Shown here: piece by piece, positions 25,781 through 34,900 of the stretch
Layout of the letters: each line of letters opens with the position of its first letter
Numbering within the stretch: the first letter of the stretch is position 1
Assembly: GCA_001566965.1 (NCBI GenBank)
Contig: LSNW01000011.1
Coordinates: forward strand, 35,626 to 99,625
DNA: 64,000 bases
Source: Methylothermaceae bacteria B42
Lineage (GTDB): Bacteria > Pseudomonadota > Gammaproteobacteria > Methylococcales > Methylothermaceae
Direction of reading: 5' to 3'
Made by a program: the position numbers and the translations under genes
The notes under the pieces: model-generated
Told to the model about the DNA's origin: nothing
Database searches by the model: none
The model's input: the letters and a program-made list of their open reading frames with translations, nothing else

Positions 25781-28700
25781 ATGAAATTACCCGCCCGATT
25801 CATTGCCGTTTATCTATCTTGGCCACTGATTGGCATCGTTTGGCTCATTGTTACTTTGACTGGTATCAGCGCTTATGCCAATAGCCCAAATGGTACGCAA
25901 TCCTCCCTTTCGCCAACGATTGCGGATTGGGCCAAGCTGGCGCGGATTGGTGGATTTGATGCCGATCCTGAGATGTCCGATCAAGAAGTGGCCGATTTAA
26001 TGACCGTTCGCAAGAACGAGAATGTGTCGGTGCTCGAGGTGGATTCCGGCCTGAGTAATTACCTGAACGAGACCCAGTTCCAGATTCAGCTGAACTTTCT
26101 CACCAAGGTTGCGAACATGGCCCATGACCGCAACATGCGGGCGGTGGTTTATTATCCATCACTGGAAGTCACCACCCCCAACGGCGAAAACCTTGCCCAT
26201 ACCATGTATAAGGACCACCCCGACTGGATTCAAAAAGGCATCGACGGATCGCCCAATGTGTTCTACGGTTCCCAGGAGGTCTGGGTGGAACCGGGGATGG
26301 AGAGTGCCTGGATGTCTCCCAATACCGGCTACCGCGATTATTTCATTAATCGGATCAAACAGCTGGCGGTTTCTGGTTTGGATGGGGTATGGATTGACGT
26401 TCCTATATATCTGGGTACCGGGGCTTCCTGGGCTGCCACGGAGCCAGCGGCGGCAGCAGCGTTCAAGAATTGGAGTATTGCCCGTGGTTTGGGGGGTAGT
26501 AATGGACTGCCGGTTCCTACGAGCATCAATTGGGATGATCCGGCCTTCAGAGCATGGATTCAGTGGCGGCACGAAAACCTGGCTGAATTCCTGGAAGATG
26601 TTCGTAAAGCCGCTCACCAGGTTAATCCCAACTTCATGGTGGTGATCGAAAACTTCCCTACCGATTATATGGATGCTACCGAAGCCGGACTGGATGGCAC
26701 TTACAGAGCTAGCAATACAAACTTTCTGCGGGTTTGGGAAATCGACAGCGTTTCCAATACCAAGGCCATGAAATGGGCCAGTGTCGATGAGTTCAGCAAT
26801 AAAATTACTATGTACAAATGGGCGCGGGCGGTGGACCGGGAGAATCCCTCCTGGGCTTTTTCCTATGGCAGCCGCCCCCTGGATGCGGGCTTGACCATGG
26901 CGGCTTCCCTGGCCGTTGGCGTGGTGCCCTTTGAAGCGCAAACGCCGGAGATGACCCTGTCGGTGGATTCCGCCTTCCGCGCCAAGTGGTTCCAATTCAT
27001 CAAGGAGCATCAAAACGCACTCTTGGGAACGCCGCGGGTAGCGGATGTGGGAATCTGGTACAGCTCGCCGACCCGCGATTTTCAGGATTTCAAGGCCGGT
27101 GGCGCTTACGGCATGTACGTGACCACCACCAATCCCAATAACGACCCTGATTGGTGGTCCACCGAACCGGGTGACAGCGCCCTGCCCAAACCCCATTTGG
27201 GGGGTTACCGGGGGGCGGCCCATGCCCTGATCAAGCTGCATGTTCCATTCAAGATCGTCGCCGATCCAGGCAATCCCGCTGGGGAACTGAATAATCTAAA
27301 AATTTTGTGGTTGCCGAGCGTGGCGGCCATTTCTGATGAAAAAGCGCAACTGATTAAAAACTTCGTCACCAACGGCGGGATCGTTTTTGCCACGGGCGAG
27401 CTTCCCGGCACTATGGATGAGATGGGAAATTCCCGCGGCGGCAGTATATTCCAGGATCTGTTTAACTTCGGCCCCCAGATACAAGAAAGCGTCAATTTTT
27501 ATGGCAAGGGCGTGGCGGTCTATAATCCAACCGTTCGGGGATCGGATATGTTCGCCTCGGTCAGTGATCCGAACAAAGCCAACGACGATCTTAGCACCGT
27601 CGAACAACTGGTCAGAATTCACGTGCCTGACCGGCTGATCGTCAAAGGACCGGAAGGGATTCATGTGGAAGTAGGTCAGGCTTCCCAGAGCAAACATTAC
27701 CTTTACGTGCTCAATTATTCCGGCTTGCAGTTGCCGCTGGTTTCTTCACCCAAGGATGTCACCTTCGATTACCGGGCCCCTGAAGGTTACAAGGTGTCGG
27801 CAGTATCCGTCACGGCGCCGGGCGGGGGACAATCAATCAGCGTTCCGGTACAACCTTCGGCCAAAAACTTTTATCGCTTTACCGTCAATGTTGACCAGTT
27901 TGCATTGGTCGAGCTCACCCAGGCAGCGCGCTCTCCGGATGCTGTTCCGCCCTCCGCCACGCTCAATTGGCTAACGCCTGAACGCAGGGAAGCGGCAGAG
28001 AGCGGATTGAACTTCATCCTCAATGCCATGAGGGATAGTAGTGCGCCGGAGCCAGCATCTTATGGCATTTTCACCAATTTGATAGATGATCCCGGTAATG
28101 TGGATATTTACCCCCACGGCCACCATATGACCGCCGAGCACATGGGGTTGATGCTGCGGGCATCCGCATGCATGGGCAGGGAAACCGCCTATCGCCAATC
28201 TTACAGGTTCGTTAATGAACTCATGGTGGATCCTCTTTACCACATCGTAAATTGGGCGATTGACCGCACTCGTCACAAGCCGCTGGTATTCTTTGATAAT
28301 GTGTGGAAGAACAGTAACGCCCCGCTTGATGATTTCCGGGTAATTCGCGGTTTGCTGGAAGGCAAGAGCGTTTTCGATCTTCCAGAAACAGAAAAGCTCG
28401 CCGATACCTTGCTGACCGGTTTGTACTGGACCAGTGTTACGGACCGGGATCATAAAATCCAACTGGATTTTCCCGCCTATCCCAACGGCTTGATAGGCTA
28501 TGCTTGGGACTGGGCAGGGACCACGGATTCATCTCTGAATCCGCCGGCCAAGGCCACGGGTATCGGCGTGTTGACTACCGACCCTGTTCCTACCGATTAC
28601 AATGATTTATACATGCTGGGTCAGGCCGCTTTCTATCACCCGCGCTGGAAACCAGTGCTGGCTTCGGCCACCGACTTGTTGTTGAAATCTGAAGTACCCA

Positions 28701-31180
28701 GCGTGCCCGGATTGTTCTACAACGGATACAAGGCGGGCGCCAACTGGACCGGGGACTTTGAAAACCGCGATACCAATCAAGGAAAACACCTCAAGGTGAT
28801 ACAAACCTTGTGGATTGCCTTGCATTTGGCCCAGGCTGCGGATTTACCCACCAGCGTGCTGGATGAAAACCGGCGTTCAGCCGCGCGTGACGCGGCGCAA
28901 AGAAGCCTGGATTTCTTCAAGACTTATTACCTCAACAATGGCAAGATTCCTGAGTATCTGACCTTTAACGGAACCCAGGTGCCCAATTGTACCGGCGCCA
29001 ATACCCCTAATGGATGCCTGATTGCCGATGAGGAAAATCTGGTCAATGGCGAGACGAGAATCTACGCGCAGTTGGCCCGTTTGGCATTGCTGCTGGGGGA
29101 TCGTGGCTTTGCTGCTGATTTGATTGAAGGCAAAATCCTGACCGACAGAATCAGCGATCCGAACGACCCCCGCTATGGTTTGATTGGTGTTTCCACCGCG
29201 TCGGCCAATGATGCCGAAGCCTGGAATGTGTTGGAATCGGTGTTGACCTTATGTCTTGAAGCGCGGCAAGCACCGCCGGCAAGCAACCGGGCTCCAAACG
29301 CCCGTGATCAGTCGATTTCTCTTTTCCAAGGGCAAACAACTTCCATCACCTTGACTGCCACCGACCCTGACCAGGATCCATTGACCTTCCAAGTGGTAAG
29401 CCAGCCTGGTTCGGGAACTTTAAGCGGCAACGCGCCTAATTTGACCTATACGCCCGCGGCTAATTTTACGGGGGAAGATAGTTTCACCTTTAAAGCCAAC
29501 GATGGGCGGCTGGACAGCAATGTGGCAACGATCCATTTGACGGTTGCCCCTGCCCCACCGGTAAATCAAGCGCCGGTAGCCAATAGCGACAGCTTTGGTA
29601 CCAACGTGAATACCGCGCTGACATTCTCTGCGGCTGATCTAACAAGCAATGACACGGATCCTGATGGGGATCCCTTATTTGTCAGTCAGGTCAGCACGAC
29701 GCCCGCGACGGTGGGGACATTGACGGATTTGTCAGGCGGCATTTATTCCTACACGCCGCCCCAGGACTTTACAGGTTCTGACACGCTGGCATACACCCTG
29801 TCTGATGGCAGAGGTGGCACAAGCACGGGACAAATCCAGATTACCGTGAGTGGGGGCGCGACTACCACTAGTACATACTTCCCAGCCTCAATTACTGTTA
29901 CCCACGGGCATCACGATTGGGGCACGCTGGCGAGTTTCCGGGCTTCTGACGATGATACCTACGATATCGATTCGGAATCTGTCTCCGGAGATACCGTGGT
30001 TGACTGGTTTGCCAGCACTACTATTTCCGAGAGTGCGGGCAATATTCAAAAAATCAAAGTGATTTATCGAGGCCAATATTCCAGAAGGAACGTCAAGCAA
30101 AAGATCTATCTCTACAATTTCACCGCCAGTCAATGGGAGCTTGTCGATACTTCTACGGTGCATAACGAGGATGATTTGGAAGTGACCACCACAATCAATG
30201 CCGCCTTTTCCGATTACGTATCCCCGCAAAAGGAACTGAGAGTGCGGATCAAAGGGACGAGATCCAGCGGCTCGATGCAGGTATGGGCCAATTACCTCGG
30301 TTGGGAAATAACGTCCGGCGGCACCACCATGCCTGACCCTGGCCCAAGCAATCACAGCCCCACTATTGAAGCTGTACCGGATCAGACAAACCAGGTGGGT
30401 GACAGCATATCACTGCAAATTTCCGCCCGGGACAGTGATGGAGATAGTTTGACATTTACTGCCAATGGTTTGCCCACCGGTTTGACCATGGACAGTGCTA
30501 GCGGCCTGATTTCCGGGACTGTTTCTCAGACAGGTCAAAGCCCGGTTAATGTCACCGTGAATGATGGTAACGGAGGAGCGGCTACCATTTCCTTTAATTG
30601 GTCTGTGACGCAAAGCACGCCAGATCCGGGTAGTCCCATCACCATTAGCTTTGATTTTGAGTCTGATGCGCAAGGTTGGCAGCGAGATCCCGATGGCGAA
30701 GATACCGCCACCAAGGGCAAATGGCTCAGAACCAATCCCGCGCCCACTTTCTATCGGGGCCATTTAATTCAAAATGGCGATGCGGCCCAGGGCCGTTACG
30801 CCTTGATCACCCGCGGCAAGGCGGGCAAGAGAGTGGATAGCTATGATGTGGATGGGGGGATGACTTCCATTGTGTCGCCGGAAATAGATCTGACCGGGAC
30901 TACCCAGGCCAGTATCCGTTTTTCCTACTACTTTGCCCATTTGGCGAATGCCAATGAGGAGGACTACCTCCATGTGGTGATTGTCGGGGGGAATGATTTT
31001 ACCGCCGTTTTGGATATCCACGCTGACGGCACCCTCTCTGAGGGTAATTGGCAGACCCATACCGCAGATATCAGCAACTTTGCCGGACAAAAGATTTTTG
31101 TATTAATTGAAACCGCAGATGACGGATCACCTAGTGTCGTAGAGGCAGGAATCGATCAGGTCGTTATCACCACGCAATAA
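25781..31180 (+). CDS. Giant secreted multidomain glycosidase-like protein
   Basis: A 1,799-residue exported protein. After a signal anchor (about 10-35) come: a TIM-barrel-like domain (about 70-420; DGVWIDVPIYLG, then MVVIENFPTDYMD, carrying acidic residues suited to catalysis), a GATase-like domain as in GH42 enzymes (about 460-620; LKILWLPSVAAISDEK) and a small beta-sandwich to 710. An alpha-helical domain like an (alpha/alpha)6 barrel follows (about 725-1160), then two cadherin/Ig-like repeats (1167-1255 and 1260-1365; DPDQDPLTF, DPDGDPLF), a beta-domain (1365-1520), a putative-Ig repeat (1525-1615; GLPTGLTMDSASGLISGTV) and a C-terminal jelly-roll-like domain. Substrate is unknown; the layout suggests action on a polysaccharide outside the cell. 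Confidence 0.8.
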   Translation: MKLPARFIAVYLSWPLIGIVWLIVTLTGISAYANSPNGTQSSLSPTIADWAKLARIGGFDADPEMSDQEVADLMTVRKNENVSVLEVDSGLSNYLNETQFQIQLNFLTKVANMAHDRNMRAVVYYPSLEVTTPNGENLAHTMYKDHPDWIQKGIDGSPNVFYGSQEVWVEPGMESAWMSPNTGYRDYFINRIKQLAVSGLDGVWIDVPIYLGTGASWAATEPAAAAAFKNWSIARGLGGSNGLPVPTSINWDDPAFRAWIQWRHENLAEFLEDVRKAAHQVNPNFMVVIENFPTDYMDATEAGLDGTYRASNTNFLRVWEIDSVSNTKAMKWASVDEFSNKITMYKWARAVDRENPSWAFSYGSRPLDAGLTMAASLAVGVVPFEAQTPEMTLSVDSAFRAKWFQFIKEHQNALLGTPRVADVGIWYSSPTRDFQDFKAGGAYGMYVTTTNPNNDPDWWSTEPGDSALPKPHLGGYRGAAHALIKLHVPFKIVADPGNPAGELNNLKILWLPSVAAISDEKAQLIKNFVTNGGIVFATGELPGTMDEMGNSRGGSIFQDLFNFGPQIQESVNFYGKGVAVYNPTVRGSDMFASVSDPNKANDDLSTVEQLVRIHVPDRLIVKGPEGIHVEVGQASQSKHYLYVLNYSGLQLPLVSSPKDVTFDYRAPEGYKVSAVSVTAPGGGQSISVPVQPSAKNFYRFTVNVDQFALVELTQAARSPDAVPPSATLNWLTPERREAAESGLNFILNAMRDSSAPEPASYGIFTNLIDDPGNVDIYPHGHHMTAEHMGLMLRASACMGRETAYRQSYRFVNELMVDPLYHIVNWAIDRTRHKPLVFFDNVWKNSNAPLDDFRVIRGLLEGKSVFDLPETEKLADTLLTGLYWTSVTDRDHKIQLDFPAYPNGLIGYAWDWAGTTDSSLNPPAKATGIGVLTTDPVPTDYNDLYMLGQAAFYHPRWKPVLASATDLLLKSEVPSVPGLFYNGYKAGANWTGDFENRDTNQGKHLKVIQTLWIALHLAQAADLPTSVLDENRRSAARDAAQRSLDFFKTYYLNNGKIPEYLTFNGTQVPNCTGANTPNGCLIADEENLVNGETRIYAQLARLALLLGDRGFAADLIEGKILTDRISDPNDPRYGLIGVSTASANDAEAWNVLESVLTLCLEARQAPPASNRAPNARDQSISLFQGQTTSITLTATDPDQDPLTFQVVSQPGSGTLSGNAPNLTYTPAANFTGEDSFTFKANDGRLDSNVATIHLTVAPAPPVNQAPVANSDSFGTNVNTALTFSAADLTSNDTDPDGDPLFVSQVSTTPATVGTLTDLSGGIYSYTPPQDFTGSDTLAYTLSDGRGGTSTGQIQITVSGGATTTSTYFPASITVTHGHHDWGTLASFRASDDDTYDIDSESVSGDTVVDWFASTTISESAGNIQKIKVIYRGQYSRRNVKQKIYLYNFTASQWELVDTSTVHNEDDLEVTTTINAAFSDYVSPQKELRVRIKGTRSSGSMQVWANYLGWEITSGGTTMPDPGPSNHSPTIEAVPDQTNQVGDSISLQISARDSDGDSLTFTANGLPTGLTMDSASGLISGTVSQTGQSPVNVTVNDGNGGAATISFNWSVTQSTPDPGSPITISFDFESDAQGWQRDPDGEDTATKGKWLRTNPAPTFYRGHLIQNGDAAQGRYALITRGKAGKRVDSYDVDGGMTSIVSPEIDLTGTTQASIRFSYYFAHLANANEEDYLHVVIVGGNDFTAVLDIHADGTLSEGNWQTHTADISNFAGQKIFVLIETADDGSPSVVEAGIDQVVITTQ

Positions 31181-31346
31181 TTTAAGTAAGGGGGGCAAAA
31201 TAACCGGCTTGGCCCGCTTGTCAAAAATCACAAGTTCCTCCGCTTAGTCATACTTTATGCAAACTTGCCAAGGGGTTTTGTTCGAACCTGGATAACCGAT
31301 TCCGTTACAATGTAGCGGTATTGGATGTAAAGGGGTATCGAGATTC

Positions 31347-31730
31347 ATGGCAAGGCTTGTTTCTTTTTTATGTTTGTTCTTAACCGGTTGCGCTAACCGG
31401 ACAATGCTGCCGGAAAGCCTTGCCGGGCAGTTGGATGCTCGAACCCGGCCCTTGATTTTCGATGTGCGGTCAGCGAAGGAATACCAAAGCGGTCATATTC
31501 CCGGCGCGGTGAATATTCCATTCTGGAATGTTGCCGGAAAGATGACACCGGAGTTAAAGCAGGCTTGCCGGGAAAAGTCCATTATAGTGACTTGTGAACA
31601 CGGTCCCCGGGCGTATATTGCCGCTGCCGGTTTTAAAAGCCTTGGATGTAAGGATATAAAATTGTTGAAAGGCTACATGCTCGGCTGGCGCGCCAAAGGT
31701 TTACCCCTGGAGAAAAGCGGAGGGGAGTAA
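31347..31730 (+). CDS. Rhodanese-domain lipoprotein
   Basis: A 127-residue protein. A short signal peptide ends in the lipobox LFLTGC. The rhodanese domain follows, with IFDVRSAKEYQSGHIPGAVNIP and active-site loop CEHGPRA holding the catalytic Cys. Rhodanese domains carry persulphide sulphur or simply bind partners; the substrate here is unknown. It opens an operon: its stop is 1 bp before the ketosynthase ATG. A rhodanese lipoprotein in front of ketosynthase and halogenase-like genes is unusual, and its role there is open. Confidence 0.85.
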   Translation: MARLVSFLCLFLTGCANRTMLPESLAGQLDARTRPLIFDVRSAKEYQSGHIPGAVNIPFWNVAGKMTPELKQACREKSIIVTCEHGPRAYIAAAGFKSLGCKDIKLLKGYMLGWRAKGLPLEKSGGE

Positions 31731-31731
31731 T

Positions 31732-32949
31732 ATGGCGCCCATGATGAAGCCGGTGGCTATTACCGCCTGGCAATGTCAATCGGTGGCGGGGGGAGGCAAC
31801 GCGGCCTTGCTGAATGCGCTTCGTGAAAACCGGTGCCTATTGGCGCCGCCTGAATTTATTTCCCTGCCTTTTCCCACGGTGGTGGGCGAGGCGCCAGATC
31901 CCATGCCTGCAATCACTCCAGCGCTAAAAGATTTCGATTGCCGCAATGCCCGCTATGCACTGGCGGCCCTGGAAGCCAATGGTTTCCGGAGCGTAATCGC
32001 AAATGCCCGGGAACGTTACGGCGTCAGTCGGGTTGGCGTGGTGATGGGAACGAGTACTTCCGGTATCTATGATTCGGAACAAGCCTACATGCATTTCGTC
32101 CGATACGGGCGGATGCCGGAGGATTTCAATTTTCTCCGCCGTCATGCGGTGCAAGCCACCGCGGAATACCTGCAAAAAGAGCTGGCATTGGAAGGGCCGT
32201 GTTACGCGGTTTCCACTGCCTGTTCTTCCAGCGCCAAGGCGCTGGGATCGGCACAGCGGATGATTCAAACAGGGGTTTGCGATGCCGCGTTGGTGGCCGG
32301 CGTGGACACTTTATGCCGCCTGACGCTGCGGGGGTTTCACGCGCTTGATCTGGTCTCGCCCGACCCTTGTCGCCCCATGGATGCGGAGCGCTGCGGCATC
32401 AATATAGGCGAAGGCTCGGCCATGTTGTTATTGGAAAAAGCAAGCCATGGCAACAGAGACTTCCCGCACTTGCTGGCTGTGGGAGAATCGTCCGACGCCC
32501 ATCACATGAGTACTCCGGATCCGGAAGGCACCGGGGCGGAGGCCGCCATGCGGCAATCCTTGGCGATGGCGAATATCGCTCCGGAAAGCATAGATTATGT
32601 CAATCTGCATGCCACGGCTACCCGGTTGAATGATCTGGCTGAAGCGAAAGCGATTCACCGCCTGTTTGGCGACCGGGTGCCTTGCAGTGGCATCAAGGGT
32701 TTGTTGGGACACACCTTGGGGGCCTCGGGGGCGGTGGAAGTTGTGGCCACCTTGGTTTCCATGCTGGCGGGTTTTTTGCCGGGCACCTATGGCCTGGAAA
32801 CTCCCGATCCGGAGGTAAAACTGCAATTGTTGAGCAAACCCGAAAAGAATGATCGAGTGGCCTTTGCCCTTTGCAATGCCTTCGGTTTTGGCGGCAGTAA
32901 CGCCAGCGTACTCTTGGCCCACAGCGGAATGGCATTGGAATTTCCATGA
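31732..32949 (+). CDS. Beta-ketoacyl-ACP synthase (FabF/KAS II-like)
   Basis: A 405-residue condensing enzyme with the full triad: Cys164 in VSTACSSSAKALGSA, His293 in NLHATATRLND (replacing the common NAHGTGT form) and His327 in GLLGHTLGASGAVE. It elongates an ACP-bound acyl chain by decarboxylative condensation. Divergence from housekeeping FabF and its coupling (ATGA) to a ketosynthase-like partner point to a dedicated polyene or fatty-acid-like pathway. ATG at 31732 is taken as start; Met codons at 31741 and 31744 are alternatives. The carrier is likely the ACP at 21.2 kb. Confidence 0.92.
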   Translation: MAPMMKPVAITAWQCQSVAGGGNAALLNALRENRCLLAPPEFISLPFPTVVGEAPDPMPAITPALKDFDCRNARYALAALEANGFRSVIANARERYGVSRVGVVMGTSTSGIYDSEQAYMHFVRYGRMPEDFNFLRRHAVQATAEYLQKELALEGPCYAVSTACSSSAKALGSAQRMIQTGVCDAALVAGVDTLCRLTLRGFHALDLVSPDPCRPMDAERCGINIGEGSAMLLLEKASHGNRDFPHLLAVGESSDAHHMSTPDPEGTGAEAAMRQSLAMANIAPESIDYVNLHATATRLNDLAEAKAIHRLFGDRVPCSGIKGLLGHTLGASGAVEVVATLVSMLAGFLPGTYGLETPDPEVKLQLLSKPEKNDRVAFALCNAFGFGGSNASVLLAHSGMALEFP

Positions 32950-33704
32950 AAAATGCCGGAACTTCCCAAATGTTTTTAGCGGGTTGGGCCTGTTGCAGTT
33001 CAGATGAAACGCTGTCCTCAAGGTTGCGGTTCCCGGTTGCGCTGCCGGATAAGCGGCGGATCCCCGCATCGATAAGGCGGCGGACCAGCCAGGCGGTGCA
33101 GCTGGCGTTGTCCGCCGGTTTAATGGCGTGTGAAAATGCCGGCATGAATCCTGCGGATTTACCAGCTATCTTTGCCAGCGCGGGCAGCGAAATGCAGGTT
33201 ACCGACCGGCTTTGTATCGAACTGGCCAAGCCCGATGGCTTGATTTCCCCGACCCAATTTCATAACTCGGTACACAATACCGCCGCCGGATACTGGAGTA
33301 TCGCGACAGGCTGCCGGCAGCCTTCCACTTCCCTGGCGGCGGCAGAAGCCACCGTGGCTATGGCGTGGCTGGAGGCGTGGTGCCGCCTGCAAAGCGGTGT
33401 CCAGTCTTTGCTTGTGGTGTGTTACGAGGAAATTTGGCCTGAATATTTAGAACCTGGCGTGGGGCTATATCCGGCTGCCATGGCTTGGGTGTTGAGTGGC
33501 TCGCCAGAGAAGGCCAGGGCAACACTGGGCCGTCCCCATCCTTCAGGTGCGAAATTGGAAGGTGATGACGCCAAATCGGCCTGCGAGTGCCCGGCCTTGG
33601 CCGCGGCGCCTTTATTCAGGGCAGTGTCTCTGGGCAAAACAGGCGACGTGGCGTTGGGGGCAGGGTGGTCCATCCCATTGAAATTTCGTGGAGCCGACGA
33701 ATGA
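32946..33704 (+). CDS. Ketosynthase-like chain-length factor (PF13723 type)
   Basis: A 252-residue half-size ketosynthase homologue. SPTQFHNSVHNTAAGYWSIA and the following ATGCRQPSTSLAAAEATVAMAW are hallmarks of the short Ketoacyl-synt_2 family; the TACSS nucleophile motif of true ketosynthases is missing, so it is probably not a condensing enzyme alone. Such proteins occur beside the ketosynthase in aryl polyene clusters and are thought to pair with it. Starts and stops overlap both neighbours by ATGA, consistent with stoichiometric production with the ketosynthase. Confidence 0.82.
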   Translation: MKNAGTSQMFLAGWACCSSDETLSSRLRFPVALPDKRRIPASIRRRTSQAVQLALSAGLMACENAGMNPADLPAIFASAGSEMQVTDRLCIELAKPDGLISPTQFHNSVHNTAAGYWSIATGCRQPSTSLAAAEATVAMAWLEAWCRLQSGVQSLLVVCYEEIWPEYLEPGVGLYPAAMAWVLSGSPEKARATLGRPHPSGAKLEGDDAKSACECPALAAAPLFRAVSLGKTGDVALGAGWSIPLKFRGADE

Positions 33705-34900
33705 CACACCAACGTGAATACGATGTCATCATCGCCGGCGGCGGGCCCGCCGGCAGCACCGCCGCCACCTTGTTGGCCCAGTACGGACATCGCGTGTTGT
33801 TGCTGGAGAAAGGCCGCCATCCCCGCTTTCATATTGGCGAATCCATGTTGCCTTACAGCGAGCCAGTCATCCAAAGGCTGGGGCTGGACTGGAGCGAAGG
33901 CAATGTGTTTAAGTCCGGTGCTGTTTTTATTGATGAGGCATTGGGCAAACGCATGTTTTTCCAGCTCAGCGGGGGCAGGCGGGCCTATCAGGTGGATCGC
34001 AGCGAGTTTGACCGCAAGCTGTTTGAAAATGCGGCCAAGCACGGTGCCGAGACCCGGCAAAATTGCGCGGTGGAAAAAGTGGATTTTAGCGCCGATCAAG
34101 TGGTGGTAGATACTAGAAATGGGCGATTCCTGGGTCGTTACCTGGTGGATGCCACCGGCCGCAACGCCATGCTGGGACGGCGCCAGCGGGCGCTGGAAAA
34201 GGTCAAGACCCTTGGGAATTTCGCCCTGTACTCGCATTATGCTTCAGTCGAGGGACAACTGGCGGATCAACTATTCGAGACTGGCAATATCTGGATTTTG
34301 ATGGTGGATGTGGGCTGGCTCTGGGTGATTCCCCTTGCCGGAAAGCGGGTGAGTATTGGCTTGGTTGTACGTGGCCGAAAGCCTGAAGGAGTAACTACAG
34401 AAAACCTGTTTCACCACTATGTCGGTCAATCCGCTTTGTTAAACCAGTTGCTGGAAGGCGCGGATCAATGTTGGCCAGTCAAATCGGAAGCCAATTTCAG
34501 TTTTCTCAATCGTGCCCGTTATGGCCCCCGGTTTATCAGTGTGGGGGATGCGGCGGGCTTCCTTGATCCGGTGTTTTCCTCCGGGGTCTTTCTGGCACTG
34601 ACTGGCGCCGCCCGCGCTGCGGACCGGATTCATCAAGGCTTAGTGGAAGGCAAGGAAGGCGATCCCCGTCTTCATCAACCGGACGACCATGCCCACAAGC
34701 TGGGATTTAATACCATGTACACCTTCGTGGAGCGTTTTTACCAGTCCCGGCTTATCAAAAATGTGTTTTTTGAGGCCCATCGCGACGCTCATATCAAACA
34801 AGCCATCAGCGAGCTGTTGGCGGGGAATCTTTGGAGTGGCAATAATCCGTGGCAAGCCACCCTGCTCAAGGGCAGGTTCCGGCTGGATGAGGCGCAATGA
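33701..34900 (+). CDS. FAD-dependent halogenase-like oxidoreductase (first of two)
   Basis: A 399-residue flavoprotein. The FAD-binding motif is GGGPAGSTAATLL near the N-terminus. Three features point to the flavin-dependent halogenase branch: WLWVIPL (the WxWxIP motif), FLDPVFSSGV as in ACP-dependent and phenolic halogenases, and a Lys in VFKSGAVF after GESMLP at the place of the catalytic lysine. Geranylgeranyl-reductase-like enzymes share part of the fold, so activity is not proven. The ATG at 33701 overlaps the previous stop. Halogenases need reduced flavin from a partner reductase, which is not encoded nearby. Confidence 0.8.
   Translation: MTHQREYDVIIAGGGPAGSTAATLLAQYGHRVLLLEKGRHPRFHIGESMLPYSEPVIQRLGLDWSEGNVFKSGAVFIDEALGKRMFFQLSGGRRAYQVDRSEFDRKLFENAAKHGAETRQNCAVEKVDFSADQVVVDTRNGRFLGRYLVDATGRNAMLGRRQRALEKVKTLGNFALYSHYASVEGQLADQLFETGNIWILMVDVGWLWVIPLAGKRVSIGLVVRGRKPEGVTTENLFHHYVGQSALLNQLLEGADQCWPVKSEANFSFLNRARYGPRFISVGDAAGFLDPVFSSGVFLALTGAARAADRIHQGLVEGKEGDPRLHQPDDHAHKLGFNTMYTFVERFYQSRLIKNVFFEAHRDAHIKQAISELLAGNLWSGNNPWQATLLKGRFRLDEAQ

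Noticed and set aside
26159..27241. Long open frame (360 codons) on the minus strand inside the giant secreted protein gene
   Set aside because: It is antisense to a gene with clear domains and a signal peptide, has no recognisable motif and no ribosome site; it follows from codon bias.
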